Source: CAVSJJ01 sp963728395
GTDB lineage: Bacteria; Actinomycetota; Actinomycetes; Actinomycetales; Dermatophilaceae
Direction: 5' to 3'
Length of the DNA: 64,000 nucleotides
NCBI GenBank assembly: GCA_963728395.1
Contig: CAVSJJ010000008.1
Location: forward strand, 372,001-436,000
Shown here: positions 42,332-52,100 of the stretch, one piece after another
Numbering within the stretch: position 1 is the first letter of the stretch
Layout of the letters: each line of letters starts with the position of its first letter
Translations under genes and position numbers: made by a program
The notes under the pieces: model-generated
The model's input: only the letters and a program-made list of their open reading frames with translations
Database searches by the model: none
Told to the model about the DNA's origin: nothing

Positions 42332-43429
42332 TCAGTAGCCCCAGACCTGGACCCGGTTGTTGAGCCGGTCGGTGACGTAGATGTGGGCACGTGTGTCGAG
42401 AGCCAGCCCGTTCGGGTACTCGAAGGTCCCGTCGAGCCGCCCTTCCCCCCCGAACGAGCCCACGAACGTGGGCACGTCCGGCGCGGTGGCGCCGAGCGTG
42501 TAGACACGGACCATGTGGTCGGTCGTGTCGACGACGAAGAGCCGGCCGGAGTCATCCACCCCGACGCCGCGTGGCATGCCGAGGTCGCCCTCGCCCATGC
42601 CCCTGGAGATCTGGTTGACGATCTCGCCCTTCGGGTCGTAGGTGACGAGGCGGCCGTTGTTGCTGTCGCTGACGCGGACGGTGCCCGCGTTGTCGGCCCA
42701 GACGCCATTGGGGTAGTTGAGGTCACCGGGCTTGCCGATCTCGCGCAGCAGCGAGCCGTCGGTGCCGAAGACGAGGACGCGGTGCTTGGTCGCGTCCTTG
42801 CCGCGGACGTCGGTGACGTAGAGGGTGCCGTTCGGCGCGAAGCCGATGGCGAGCGGCGACCACGACCCGACGTCCTTCGGCTTGGCGAAGGTGCGGTCGA
42901 AGGTGCCGTCCGCCTGGTAGACGTAGATCGCCTGGGCCAGCCGGTCGGTGACGTAGACCTCGGAGGAGACGGGGTCGACGGCGAGGTAGACGGCCTGGTG
43001 CATCGTGCCGGCCTTGGCGCCGTCGGCCTGAGGTGGGGTCTCGAAGGTCCCGGTCTCCTTGCCCTTGCCGTCGTACATGTGGACCGCGGCGCTGATGCCG
43101 CTCTCGGTGACATAGACCCGGTCGCCGGTCGCCGAGACCGCGACCCCGAGCGGCTCGGTCGCCCCGTAGAGGCTGCGCTCGTAGTGGGGCAGCGTCGCGA
43201 CCTCCAGCCCCGGCAGCTGGGTCAGCGGCTTGCGGTTGTGCAGGTACCAGCCCGCGACCGCGCCGACGAGCGCGATGAGAGCGAGCACGACGATGAACGC
43301 GATGATCCGACGGCGGCGGTTCTTCTCGCCCTGGCCGGTCGGAGCGGCGCTGCCCCCGGCACCGTCACCGGGGTCGGCGACGGTCTCGGGGGCCTCGGTC
43401 TCGGTCAAGATGGTGTCGAAGATGCTCAT
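42332..43429 (-). CDS. Membrane-anchored NHL-repeat beta-propeller protein
   Basis: 365 residues: a short acidic cytosolic tail, one transmembrane helix (about 42-64) and an extracytoplasmic six-bladed NHL propeller. Repeats read GVAVSATGDRVYVTES, LAVDPVSSEVYVTDR, GFAPNGTLYVTDV, GVWADNAGTVRVSDS, GVGVDDSGRLFVVDT and GLALDTRAHIYVTDR. NHL proteins commonly accompany multiheme cytochromes in metal-reducing bacteria, probably as scaffolds. It follows the TPR gene by 1 nt and precedes the hexaheme gene, so it belongs to operon 2. Confidence 0.85.
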   Translation of the reverse strand: MSIFDTILTETEAPETVADPGDGAGGSAAPTGQGEKNRRRRIIAFIVVLALIALVGAVAGWYLHNRKPLTQLPGLEVATLPHYERSLYGATEPLGVAVSATGDRVYVTESGISAAVHMYDGKGKETGTFETPPQADGAKAGTMHQAVYLAVDPVSSEVYVTDRLAQAIYVYQADGTFDRTFAKPKDVGSWSPLAIGFAPNGTLYVTDVRGKDATKHRVLVFGTDGSLLREIGKPGDLNYPNGVWADNAGTVRVSDSNNGRLVTYDPKGEIVNQISRGMGEGDLGMPRGVGVDDSGRLFVVDTTDHMVRVYTLGATAPDVPTFVGSFGGEGRLDGTFEYPNGLALDTRAHIYVTDRLNNRVQVWGY

Positions 43430-43430
43430 C

Positions 43431-44402
43431 TCACTTGTGTCCTTGCGTCGATGAGGACGTGGTGCCGGACGGGCCCACCCCGAGCTGGGCGAGCGCCGAC
43501 ATCGCGCTGACGTTCGTGCGGTCCACGGTGAGGACCTTCTGGTACCAGCCGACCGCGCCCTTCTCGTCGCCGTCCGTCTGGGCGATGAGCGCCAGGCCGA
43601 GCATCGCGTCGACGCCGGCGCTGCCGCTCGTCAGCGCCGTGAGCTCCTTCTTGGCCTCGGCGGGCCGGTTCTTGCACCAGGCACCCATCGCGTTCGCGTA
43701 CGCGACCTCGTCCGAGCTGCCGAGCGCCTCGTAGGCCTTCGCCGTCGCGGCCCAGGGCTCGCACCAGCCGGTGGGGACGAACTGGACGGCGCGCTGGAAG
43801 GCCAGGACCGCCGTCTTGGCGTCGCCGAGCTGCATCCGGGCGAGGCCCTCCTGGTAGAGGGCGTCGGAGTCGGTCGCCTCGATCCGCAGCGCCGCGTCGA
43901 GGTTGGTCAGGGCGACCTTGGGCTGCTTCTGCATGTTGGCGATGACGCCGAGGTAGTAGTACGCCTCCTGCAGCTGGGGGTCGGCGCCGGCGAACTCACC
44001 CTTGTGCGAGGCCTTCGTGATGACGGTGTAGTCGGCCTTGGCGGCGTCGAGGTCGCCCTGCTGGATGAGGACGTAGCCGCGGCCGATGAGGGCGAGCCGG
44101 TTGCCGTCGTCGGCCTTGAGGATCTCCTTGTACTGGGCCAGGGCATCGTCGAGCCGGTGGTCCGCCTGGTAGACGGCGGCCAGCTGGAGCCGGGCGTCGA
44201 GGTTGGACGGGGCCTTGCGGACCGCCTGCTCGGCGGCGGCGACCTGCTGGTCGACGAGGGAGGGCGGCGCGGAGACGTGCTGGTCGAGGTAGTAGAAGAC
44301 GCCGAACCCACCAATGGCGAGAACGAGGGCCACTACGGAGATCCGTAGTAGCCGGTTCAGGGTGCGGTCCGACATCGACGCCGTGTCTCGGGTCTTGCTC
44401 AT
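43431..44402 (-). CDS. Membrane-anchored TPR protein, first gene of cytochrome operon 2
   Basis: 323 residues with one transmembrane helix (about 20-40) and at least six TPR-like helical repeats outside (for example DARLQLAAVYQADHRLDDALAQ, QEAYYYLGVIANMQKQPKVALT). It parallels the TPR protein that heads operon 1 and may chaperone apocytochromes or assemble the complex; no more specific family is recognised. Two Met codons near the start (residues 1 and 10) are both possible. The 46-bp promoter module at 44505 lies about 100 nt upstream. Confidence 0.78.
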   Translation of the reverse strand: MSKTRDTASMSDRTLNRLLRISVVALVLAIGGFGVFYYLDQHVSAPPSLVDQQVAAAEQAVRKAPSNLDARLQLAAVYQADHRLDDALAQYKEILKADDGNRLALIGRGYVLIQQGDLDAAKADYTVITKASHKGEFAGADPQLQEAYYYLGVIANMQKQPKVALTNLDAALRIEATDSDALYQEGLARMQLGDAKTAVLAFQRAVQFVPTGWCEPWAATAKAYEALGSSDEVAYANAMGAWCKNRPAEAKKELTALTSGSAGVDAMLGLALIAQTDGDEKGAVGWYQKVLTVDRTNVSAMSALAQLGVGPSGTTSSSTQGHK

Positions 44403-44504
44403 GTCGCTCGTCCTTCCGCGCCGCCCGTGTGCACCGGAACGAGCGCGTGTTCCGTTGTGAGGTGGTTTCCCTCGCCTCGATCCTTCCGACAGCGGCGGGC
44501 GCGG

Positions 44505-44550
44505 ACCATCCGCCGCAGGGTAGAGATGAGATATAGACCGTCCAGGCCGG
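44505..44550 (-). promoter_or_regulatory. Shared cytochrome promoter module, copy B
   Basis: Matches 38483-38530 in order and spacing: ACCATCCGCCG, a centre with GATA and AGAC, TCCAGGCCGG, with two small differences in length. It lies 103 nt upstream of the TPR start at 44402. The remaining part of 44403-44612 shows no gene. Confidence 0.7.
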
Positions 44551-44612
44551 CCGAGACGGGGCGAGCGCGCCGGCAGGACGTGGCGGCCGTCGGCGCGACG
44601 GCCGCACCGCCG

Positions 44613-44948
44613 TCAGGCGGGCTGGGCGGTGTGGCCGACGACGGCGAGGATGCGCTCGAGGATCGCTGCCGGCCGTGGCGCCACCTCGGCCGTGAAGACC
44701 CCGCTCACGTCGATGAGCACCGCGTTCGGGCACAGCGACGCGACGTCGGCGACCGGGACGGCGCTGGACTCGACGACGACCACCTCGGGGCAGTCGGACA
44801 GGGCCCGTCGCACGGCGGCGCCGTCGAGGGCTCGCGCGGTCCGCGACCGGATGCCGGCGACGGTGCGGAAGTACTGCGCCAGGCCCTCGCCGAGGAGGTC
44901 GTGCTCGAAGACGATCACGACCTGGCGGTGAGCTCTGGGGCGAACCAC
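44613..44948 (-). CDS. Free-standing degenerate receiver-like domain
   Basis: 111 residues resembling the first half of a NarL-type receiver: VVIVFEHDLLGEGLAQYF parallels the acidic-pocket and helix 1 region. The phosphoacceptor strand reads PEVVVVESSAVP, with Glu60 where Asp is expected, and the conserved Lys and Thr/Ser switch positions are not evident. No DNA-binding domain. The GTG at 44946-44948 has GGAAGGA about 8 nt upstream. Lying between cytochrome operon 2 and a two-component pair, it could modulate that system by protein contact. Family assignment is by pattern only; it could be a new small protein. Confidence 0.6.
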   Translation of the reverse strand: MVRPRAHRQVVIVFEHDLLGEGLAQYFRTVAGIRSRTARALDGAAVRRALSDCPEVVVVESSAVPVADVASLCPNAVLIDVSGVFTAEVAPRPAAILERILAVVGHTAQPA

Positions 44949-45111
44949 GCGGGGTCCTTCCGCTGGGCGGCTGGCGAGGGCGGCCGCTCCTCGGGCCGTC
45001 ACCGACGACGCTAGCGAGAACGGGGACCCGGCAACCATCCCCGGGTCGGCACAACCTTGCGGGGTCGTCCCTCTATCGGGGGGTACTCCCCCACGCGGCG
45101 GCGCAGGCCGC

Positions 45112-45807
45112 TCAGTCGCCGTCCGAAGGACGGCCGAGCCCGTGCCGGACGATGTATGCCGCGGCCTGGATCCGGTTCTCCATGTGCAGCTTCTCGAGGG
45201 CGTTGTGGATGTGGTTCTTGACGGTGCCCTCGGTGATCGACAGCTTGCGACCGATCTCGCGGTTGCTCAGCCCCTCGGCGACGAGGCGGAGGATCTCGAG
45301 CTCCCGACGGGTGATGGGCGGCCCGTCCGGGGCGGCGCTCGAGCTGTCGCGCTTGACGACGCCGCTCTGGATCTCGCTGAGCAGCCGGCCGGCCACCGCC
45401 GGGGCGATCGGTGTCTCGCCCCGGGTGACCGCGCGGATCATGTCGTAGAACGCGTCGGGGCGCATGTCCTTGAGGAGGTAGCCGTGCGCCCCGAACCGGA
45501 TGGCGTCGAAGACGTGGTCGTCGTCCTCGGAGACGGTCAGCATGATCACCTTCGTGTCGAGGAGCTGCTCACGGATGAGCCGAACGGCCTCGACGCCGTT
45601 CATGACCGGCATCTCGACGTCCATAACGACGAGGTCCGGGCGCAGCGCGAGTGCCCGCTCGACGCCCTCGAGGCCGTTCTCGGCCTCGCCGACGACGACC
45701 ATGCCGTCCTGGCGCTCGATGAGGGCCGCGATGGCGCCCCGGAAGAGCGGCTGGTCGTCGACGAGAAGGACGCGCAGGGGTTCGCGCTCGGACGGCATAC
45801 GGCTCAC
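45112..45807 (-). CDS. NarL/FixJ-family response regulator
   Basis: 231 residues. The receiver domain has LLVDDQPLFRGAI, the phosphoacceptor Asp63 in LVVMDVEMPVMNG and the switch Lys in GYLLKDM. The C-terminal LuxR-type HTH has LTRRELEILRLVAEGLSNREIGRKL and EGTVKNHIHNALEKL (the first residues read ITRRE here). It overlaps the kinase stop (ATGA), so the two form one system. The nearest promoters with shared architecture are the cytochrome modules at 38483 and 44505, which I take as its likely targets. Confidence 0.93.
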   Translation of the reverse strand: MSRMPSEREPLRVLLVDDQPLFRGAIAALIERQDGMVVVGEAENGLEGVERALALRPDLVVMDVEMPVMNGVEAVRLIREQLLDTKVIMLTVSEDDDHVFDAIRFGAHGYLLKDMRPDAFYDMIRAVTRGETPIAPAVAGRLLSEIQSGVVKRDSSSAAPDGPPITRRELEILRLVAEGLSNREIGRKLSITEGTVKNHIHNALEKLHMENRIQAAAYIVRHGLGRPSDGD

Positions 45808-47639
45808 CTGGTGCTCACGGGACGGGGGACGGAGCGCTCCGGCACGCTCGCGATGACCCGCGTCCCGCGGCCGGGGACCGAGTCGACGGTGAGGCTACCG
45901 TGCAGGAGGGCCATCCGGTCACGCATCGTGAAGAGGCCGAACCCGTCGCCCTCCTGCGAGCGCATGTCGAAGCCGGCGCCGTCGTCCTCGACGACGAACC
46001 TCGTCAGCGACCCCTCCTCGTCGACCGTGACGACGACCTCCGACGCCCCCGCGTGCTTGCGGACGTTCGTCAGCGCCTCCTGGATGACCCGGATGATGTG
46101 GACCTCGCAGCGCGGGGAGAGGGAGAGGCCGCGGTCGAGGCGGTTGTCGAGGCGGCAGGACACACCGCTCTGGCGGGCGTACTTCTCGAGGTAGCTCGCG
46201 AGGGTGCCCTCCAGGCCCCGCTCGGTCTTGCTCGAGTCCCGCAGACCGAGGATGGCCTCGCGGACGTCGAGGTAGGCCTCGTGGCACGTCTGGGCCAGGT
46301 CGGAGATCTCGCCGACGACGACGGGATCGGCCTCGACGGCCGGAGCCAGCTCGAGGGAGCGCAGCCGCAGGTGGGTCGCCCCGAGGACCTGGGCGAGGCT
46401 GTCGTGCATCTCTCGGGCGATCCGCTCCCGCTCGGCGAGCACCGCGCGCTGCCGGCCGTTCTCGCGCAGCTGGGCGCTCGTGATGGCGATGGCGGCGAAC
46501 CCGGACAGCGTCGTGAGGAAGCCGCGGTCACGGTCGGTCAGCTCGTCTCCGTCACGTCGCGCGACCCACAGCTCACCGAGGACGTCCATCGGCCCGGTGA
46601 CGGCCGCCACCGCCTCACTGAGCCACCCGTCGCCGGGCCGGCGGGCATGGTCGGGGTCGGCGACCTCCGCACCCGACGCGAACCGGGTCACGGCCGGCAG
46701 CGACCCACCGTCCTCGCCGGGGCCGCCGGCGAACTGGACGGCCCGGGCCGCCTCGTCGGTGAGGGTGAGGACGACGGCGTCGCAGGAGAGCCGCTCGCGC
46801 GCGTGGCGGACGACGGCGTCGAGGATCTCGACCGGCGGGGCGTGGTGGGAGATTCGCAGCAGGATGTCGTAGAAGGCGTGGCCCTCGTTCTTGCGGCGGT
46901 GCAGGTCGTCGACGGCCTGGGCCAGCTGGATGGCGCTGGCCAGCTGGCTGCCGATCGTCCGGAGCGTCTCGGCGGCCATCCCCAGCGGCTCCGTCGTGTC
47001 CCGCAGGAGCCAGAGACTGAGGCGGCCCACGGTGTGCTGACCGGTCGTCAGCGGGACCTCGACGCTCGGGTCGTCGTCGACGTCGGCGTCGTTGACCGGC
47101 GGCTGGTGCGCCGAGAAGCGGGTGTGGCTGACGACCCGGTCGCTCCCCTCGCCCGCCGGACCGAAGACGGCGACCGAGGCGTATGCCGCCCCGGTCGCAT
47201 CCAGGACGATGGCGAGCGCGGCGTCGATGATCCGCTCGACGCCGGCCTCCCCCTGGATCGCCCGCGAGACGGCGTTCGTCGCGGCCAGCTCACGGTTCTG
47301 CCACAGCAGCGCCGCCTGCGCCCGGTCGATGACGTGGAACATCGCGAGGGAGAAGGCGACGATGCCGCCGACCATGACGAAGACGATGAGCAGGTGGAAG
47401 CCCTGCCACGGGGGCGTCGAGTCGGGGGCCGGTCCGGCCACGGCATACCGGATCGCCTCGAGGCCGACGACGAAGACGACCGGGAGGAGGATGGCGACGA
47501 GGGTGAGATGGCCGGCGAGCCACCCGAAGGCACCACCGCGCCGGGGACCGGCGGCCGGCGCGCGTGCTGGGGTGGCCGCCGACGGCGGGCCACCGGTGCT
47601 CGTCGTGCTGATGGGACCCTCCTCGGTCCGCCGTCCCAC
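45804..47639 (-). CDS. Membrane sensor histidine kinase with two GAF-like domains
   Basis: 611 residues: two transmembrane helices (about 43-68 and 82-104) with a short outside loop, then GAF-like domains (about 125-240 and 255-390). The HisKA_3 dimerisation helix carries the phospho-His in IAREMHDSLAQVLG (His412), followed by an HATPase_c domain with EALTNVRKHAGA and DDGAGFDMRSQEGDGFGLFTMRDR. The first GAF lacks the conserved His pattern I would need to call heme binding, so the signal is unknown; oxygen, redox or nitrogen oxides are typical for NarX/DevS-like kinases. Starts at a GTG. Confidence 0.9.
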   Translation of the reverse strand: MGRRTEEGPISTTSTGGPPSAATPARAPAAGPRRGGAFGWLAGHLTLVAILLPVVFVVGLEAIRYAVAGPAPDSTPPWQGFHLLIVFVMVGGIVAFSLAMFHVIDRAQAALLWQNRELAATNAVSRAIQGEAGVERIIDAALAIVLDATGAAYASVAVFGPAGEGSDRVVSHTRFSAHQPPVNDADVDDDPSVEVPLTTGQHTVGRLSLWLLRDTTEPLGMAAETLRTIGSQLASAIQLAQAVDDLHRRKNEGHAFYDILLRISHHAPPVEILDAVVRHARERLSCDAVVLTLTDEAARAVQFAGGPGEDGGSLPAVTRFASGAEVADPDHARRPGDGWLSEAVAAVTGPMDVLGELWVARRDGDELTDRDRGFLTTLSGFAAIAITSAQLRENGRQRAVLAERERIAREMHDSLAQVLGATHLRLRSLELAPAVEADPVVVGEISDLAQTCHEAYLDVREAILGLRDSSKTERGLEGTLASYLEKYARQSGVSCRLDNRLDRGLSLSPRCEVHIIRVIQEALTNVRKHAGASEVVVTVDEEGSLTRFVVEDDGAGFDMRSQEGDGFGLFTMRDRMALLHGSLTVDSVPGRGTRVIASVPERSVPRPVSTR

Positions 47640-47719
47640 CGTGATGTGGAAACGTCAACCAGATCGTAGTCGCGTGGGCGCTCCCCGGGACCCCGCGGCG
47701 GTGTGACGCTGGTGACGCC

Positions 47720-48412
47720 TCAGGCCTGGCGGAGCGAGCCGAGCACGGAGTCGAGGCAGGCGCGCAGGGACGCGTCCGTCGAGGACTCGATGCTGACCCG
47801 CCGTCCCTGCCGGGTCGCCGAGTCCGCGCCGGAGCGGGCCACGTAGGGCAGCAGGACGCTCGCGGACAGGTATCCCGAGGCGGTCGACGTGACGTACACC
47901 ACGGCGTCCCCGGCGGGGGTCGGCCGCGTCGTGAAGTCGACGAGGGTCTCGCACATCGTCGGCTGACGCGAGCAGACGGTCGTGAGGTAGTGCCGCACCG
48001 ACTTCTCGCTCGTGGCGTCGAGGTCGGCCTGCGGGACCACCGTGACGATGAGCATGCTGTCGTCCGGGCCGAACGCGACACGTTCGTAGCCACCGAGCGT
48101 CGCGGCCAGGACGTCGGCGTCGAGCCCGACCCGGGTGCCGACGGCGCCGACGGCGGCCATGGCCACCGGGTCGCCGGCGAGCCGTGCCCCGTCGAAGACG
48201 CTCCAACCGCCCGGAAGGGCAAAGGTGACGCCGCCGCCCTCCCAGGAGACCGCGGCCGTGCCGTGGTCGGCCGACTGGCTGATGACCGCCCCCGAGCCGG
48301 TGGCGCCGGACGGTTCCGGACCGGCCGACCCGCTCGAACATCCCCCGACGAGGAGGGCGGCGGTCAGAGCCACAGCCCCCGTCGCGACACGGCCTCTTGC
48401 CCCACGCTTCAC
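47720..48412 (-). CDS. Putative lipoprotein, unknown function
   Basis: 230 residues with a lipoprotein signal peptide ending LLVGGC-SSG (lipobox Cys near 25), so it should be anchored on the outer face of the membrane. The remainder contains a GGVTFALPGGWSVFDG segment seen in many secreted actinobacterial proteins and two Cys in VCSRQPTMCE. I do not recognise a family. GTG start 6 nt after TAGCGT (48419-48424), hence probably leaderless. It lies upstream of the kinase on the same strand with an 80-nt gap and may or may not belong to the cytochrome system. Confidence 0.75.
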   Translation of the reverse strand: MKRGARGRVATGAVALTAALLVGGCSSGSAGPEPSGATGSGAVISQSADHGTAAVSWEGGGVTFALPGGWSVFDGARLAGDPVAMAAVGAVGTRVGLDADVLAATLGGYERVAFGPDDSMLIVTVVPQADLDATSEKSVRHYLTTVCSRQPTMCETLVDFTTRPTPAGDAVVYVTSTASGYLSASVLLPYVARSGADSATRQGRRVSIESSTDASLRACLDSVLGSLRQA

Positions 48413-48458
48413 GCCTGAACGCTAGCGTCGCGGGCCCGCGACGGAGGCCGACTGTGAC

Positions 48459-49031
48459 CTAGTCGGCCACCTCGTCGAGGGGTGAGGGAGCCGGCTCGGG
48501 GGCGGATGCACGAACGTCGTCGGGACGGGCCGCAGAGGCGGCATATGCGGATCGGACGACGGGACGGTGCAGGACGAGGGACACCGCCACCAGAACCGCG
48601 CTGAAGAGGACCTGCTCGGCGACCATCCACGGCGGGTAGAGCCCCGGGACGAGACAGGTCCCGATCGCGACGACGGGGAAGACGATCGTGAACAGGCGCA
48701 GTCGCGAGAAGGCCCAGACCCAGCCGAGGCCGGCCCGCCAGAGGAAGTACAAGAGGGTCGCGGTGAGGGCGAGGATGACGACGAGCCGGTACCAGACGAT
48801 GCCGGGGACCCGGCCGCCGGTGTCGGCGATGGCGACGGCGAACCCGACGGCCGCCGCGGCGATGACGAGCTCGGCGACGAGGCCCCAGGCGACGAGGAGG
48901 AGGGCCCGCCGGGTGGTCGGTGCCCTCCGCGACTCCTCGGGGATCCGCAGCGTGGCACGGCGGCCTCCGGCGACCCGGTCGACGCGCCGCAGCACGGGCT
49001 CGGCGCGGACCAGGAGCCCCGCCAGCGTCAT
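48459..49031 (-). CDS. Small multi-pass membrane protein, unknown
   Basis: 190 residues with four hydrophobic segments (about 45-70, 80-97, 108-128, 135-153) and a Pro/Ala-rich C-terminus. GGAGG lies 4 nt before the ATG. No family recognised. It is divergent from the helicase-nuclease gene and ends 46 nt before the lipoprotein gene start. Confidence 0.7.
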   Translation of the reverse strand: MTLAGLLVRAEPVLRRVDRVAGGRRATLRIPEESRRAPTTRRALLLVAWGLVAELVIAAAAVGFAVAIADTGGRVPGIVWYRLVVILALTATLLYFLWRAGLGWVWAFSRLRLFTIVFPVVAIGTCLVPGLYPPWMVAEQVLFSAVLVAVSLVLHRPVVRSAYAASAARPDDVRASAPEPAPSPLDEVAD

Positions 49032-49178
49032 CGTGCCTCCGATCCGGGACCGCCGGCACCGGGCGCAGCGGTAGTTGACGGATGAACTGTATCGACGCGA
49101 CCGGCCGATCCCCGGGTGGGGGTGTCGGGTCTCACGTCAGGTGGCGGGGCTGTCCGACGCGGTGGCTAGGTTGGACGC

Positions 49179-52100
49179 GTGTTCCTCCTCGACTCGGGTT
49201 CCGACGCTGCCGGGCGGCCGCCGCTCGTGACCAGCCCGAGCGACCTCCGCCTCGCCTCGGCCTGCGAGTTCCACCTCGTCCGCGAGCTCGACGTCGTCCT
49301 CGACCGGGCCGAGCGGCCGCCGGTCGAGGCGGACCAGATGGCCCGCCGGGTGATCGATCTCGGCAACGCCCACGAGCAGCGGGAGCTGCGCCGCCTCGCC
49401 CACGAGCACCCCGGCCGCGTCGTCCAGCTCCCCCGGCCGGCGTACTCCCACGCCGGCCTCACCGACGCTGCCGAGGCGACCCTCGCCGCGCTCAGATCCG
49501 ACGCCGAGGTCGTCTACCAGGCGACGTTCTTCGACGGCGGCTTCGTCGGCCACGCCGACTTCCTCGAGCACACCCCGGAGGGCTGGCTCGTCACCGACAC
49601 CAAGCTCGCCCGCAGCGACTCGGTGCCGGCCCTGCTCCAGATCGCCGCCTATGCCGCGGCCCTCGCTGCGGCCGGCGTCCCGGCCGCCCCGACGGCGCGA
49701 CTCGTCCTCGGATCCGGTGCGGTCTCGGAACATCCGCTCACCGACATCGTGCCGGCCTACCGGGCGCGACGGGCCCGGCTCGACTCCGTCCTCGCCGAGC
49801 ACCGGGACGAGGACCGGGCCGCCTCGTGGGGCGACCCTCGGTGGCTCGCCTGCGGGCGGTGCGACGTCTGCGCCGCCGAGGCCGAGCGGGTGCGCGACGT
49901 CCTCCTCGTCTCGGGGGTCCGGCTGCCGACCCGGCGGCGGCTCGCCGACGCGGGTATCACGACGATCGACGAGCTCGCGGCCTCCCGGGGTCCGGTCGCC
50001 GACGTGCGCGACTCGACGCTCACCCGACTCCGGGCACAGGCCCGGCTCCAGCTCGCCGCCGAGGCCGACCCGAGCGGCGCCGTGGCCTACGAGGTGACCG
50101 ACGCCGAGGTGCTCCGGCGGCTTCCGGCGCCCAGCGAGGGCGACATCTTCTTCGACTTCGAGGGCGACCCGCTGTGGAGCGAGCCCGGTTCGGGCGTGTG
50201 GGGGCTGGAGTACCTCTTCGGCCTCGTCGAGGTCGACGGCCTCGACGTCGCCGGCGGCGAGCCGCCCCGGTTCCGGGCCTTCTGGGCCCACGACCGTGCC
50301 GAGGAGCGGCAGGCCCTCATCGACTTCGTCGCCTACCTCTCCCGCCGCCGGCGGCGCTGGCCGGACCTGCACGTCTACCACTACGCGGCGTACGAGCCGA
50401 GCGCGCTGCTCCGGCTCGCCGCACGCCACGGCGTGTGCGAGGACGACATCGACCAGCTCCTGCGGGACGGCGTCTTCGTCGATCTCTATGCCGTCGTGCG
50501 CGCGAGCGTGCTTGTCTCGCAGCGCTCCTACAGCCTCAAGAAGCTCGAACCCCTCTACATGGCGGGCCGCTCGGGCGAGGTGACCAAGGCCGACGAGTCG
50601 ATCGTGGTCTACCACGGGGTCATCGACGCACGCATCGCCGGCCGCACCGACGAGGCCGCGCGGCTGCTCGCCGGCATCGCCTCCTACAACGAGGACGACT
50701 GCGTCTCGACCCTCCGACTGCGCGACTGGCTCCGGGCCCGGGTCGCCGGGGAGGAACCCACCCCCTCCGCTGGTAGCGACCTGCCCGTGCCGGTGCCGCT
50801 CGAGGTCTCGGAGCGACGGCAGCGGCTCATCGACCTCGAGGGCCGGCTGCGCGCCCTCGTCGCGGACGTCAAGCCGCACGAGCGCACGCCCGCGCAGCAG
50901 GCGGTCGCCATGGTCGCCGCGTCCCTGCAGTTCCACGCGCGCGAGGACAAGCCGTTCTGGTGGCGACACTTCGACCGGCTTCGCTCGCCGGTCGGCGACT
51001 GGGTCCCGGAGCCGGGTGTCTTCGTCGTCGACCGATGCGAGGTACTGCAGGGGTGGCACCGGGCAACGGCGCGACAGCGACCGCGGCGCATCGTCCGCCT
51101 GTCCGGGGAGCCGCTCGGCGGCGTCCTCCTCGGCCCGGGTGTCGCCGTCTCGGCGATCTACCGGGACCCTCCGCCGGCCGGGGTGACGACCCAGCCGGGG
51201 CACCTCCACGCGCGCTCCTCGGCGACGATCCGGATCCTCGAGGCCGAGGAGACGATCGCCCCCAACGGCCGGACCCATCAAGTCCTCACCCTCGAGGAGC
51301 TCCAACCCAGGGGGGGCGAGGACCACGTCCACGAGCCGGTCGCCCTCGTGCCGTCCGGAATCATCCCGACGACGAAGATCGACGATGCCCTCGCCCAGCT
51401 CGCCGAGGAGGTCCTGGCCGCTCATCCGGCCCTGCCGAACCGGGCCGGGCTCGACCTGCTCGCGCGGCGGCCACCGCGGCTGCGCACCCGTGCTGCGCTG
51501 CCGCGGGTCGGGGCCGGGCCGGACCGGTTCGCCGACGCGATCACGGCGGCGGTGCTCGACCTGGACTCCTCGATGCTCGCCGTCCAGGGACCGCCGGGGA
51601 CCGGCAAGACCCACGTGGGGGCCCGGGTCATCGCCACCCTCGTGCGCCACCACGGATGGCGGGTCGGGGTGAGCGCCCAGTCGCACGCGGCCGTCGAGAA
51701 CCTCCTCACGGCGGTCGTCGCCGCCGGGGTGCCGGGCGGTCTCGTCGGCAAGAACGGCGTCGAGACCGACAACCCGACCTGGACCGACGTCGGGTCCTCC
51801 GACGCCCTCGCCGAGTTCGCCGCCGGGAGAGAGGCGGGCTACGTCGTCGGCGGCACCGCCTGGGACCTGTGCCACGAGGGCCGGGTCGGCCGCGGCGACC
51901 TCGACCTGCTCGTCGTCGACGAGGCCGGGCAGTTCAGCCTCGCGAAGACCCTCGCCGTCTCGGTCGCCGCCGAGCGGCTCCTCCTCCTCGGCGACCCCCA
52001 GCAGCTCCCCCAGGTCTCGCAGGGGTCCCACCCCGAGCCGGTCGACGACTCGGCCCTCGGCTGGCTCATCGGCGACGCGGCCGTGCTGCCCTCCTCCCGC

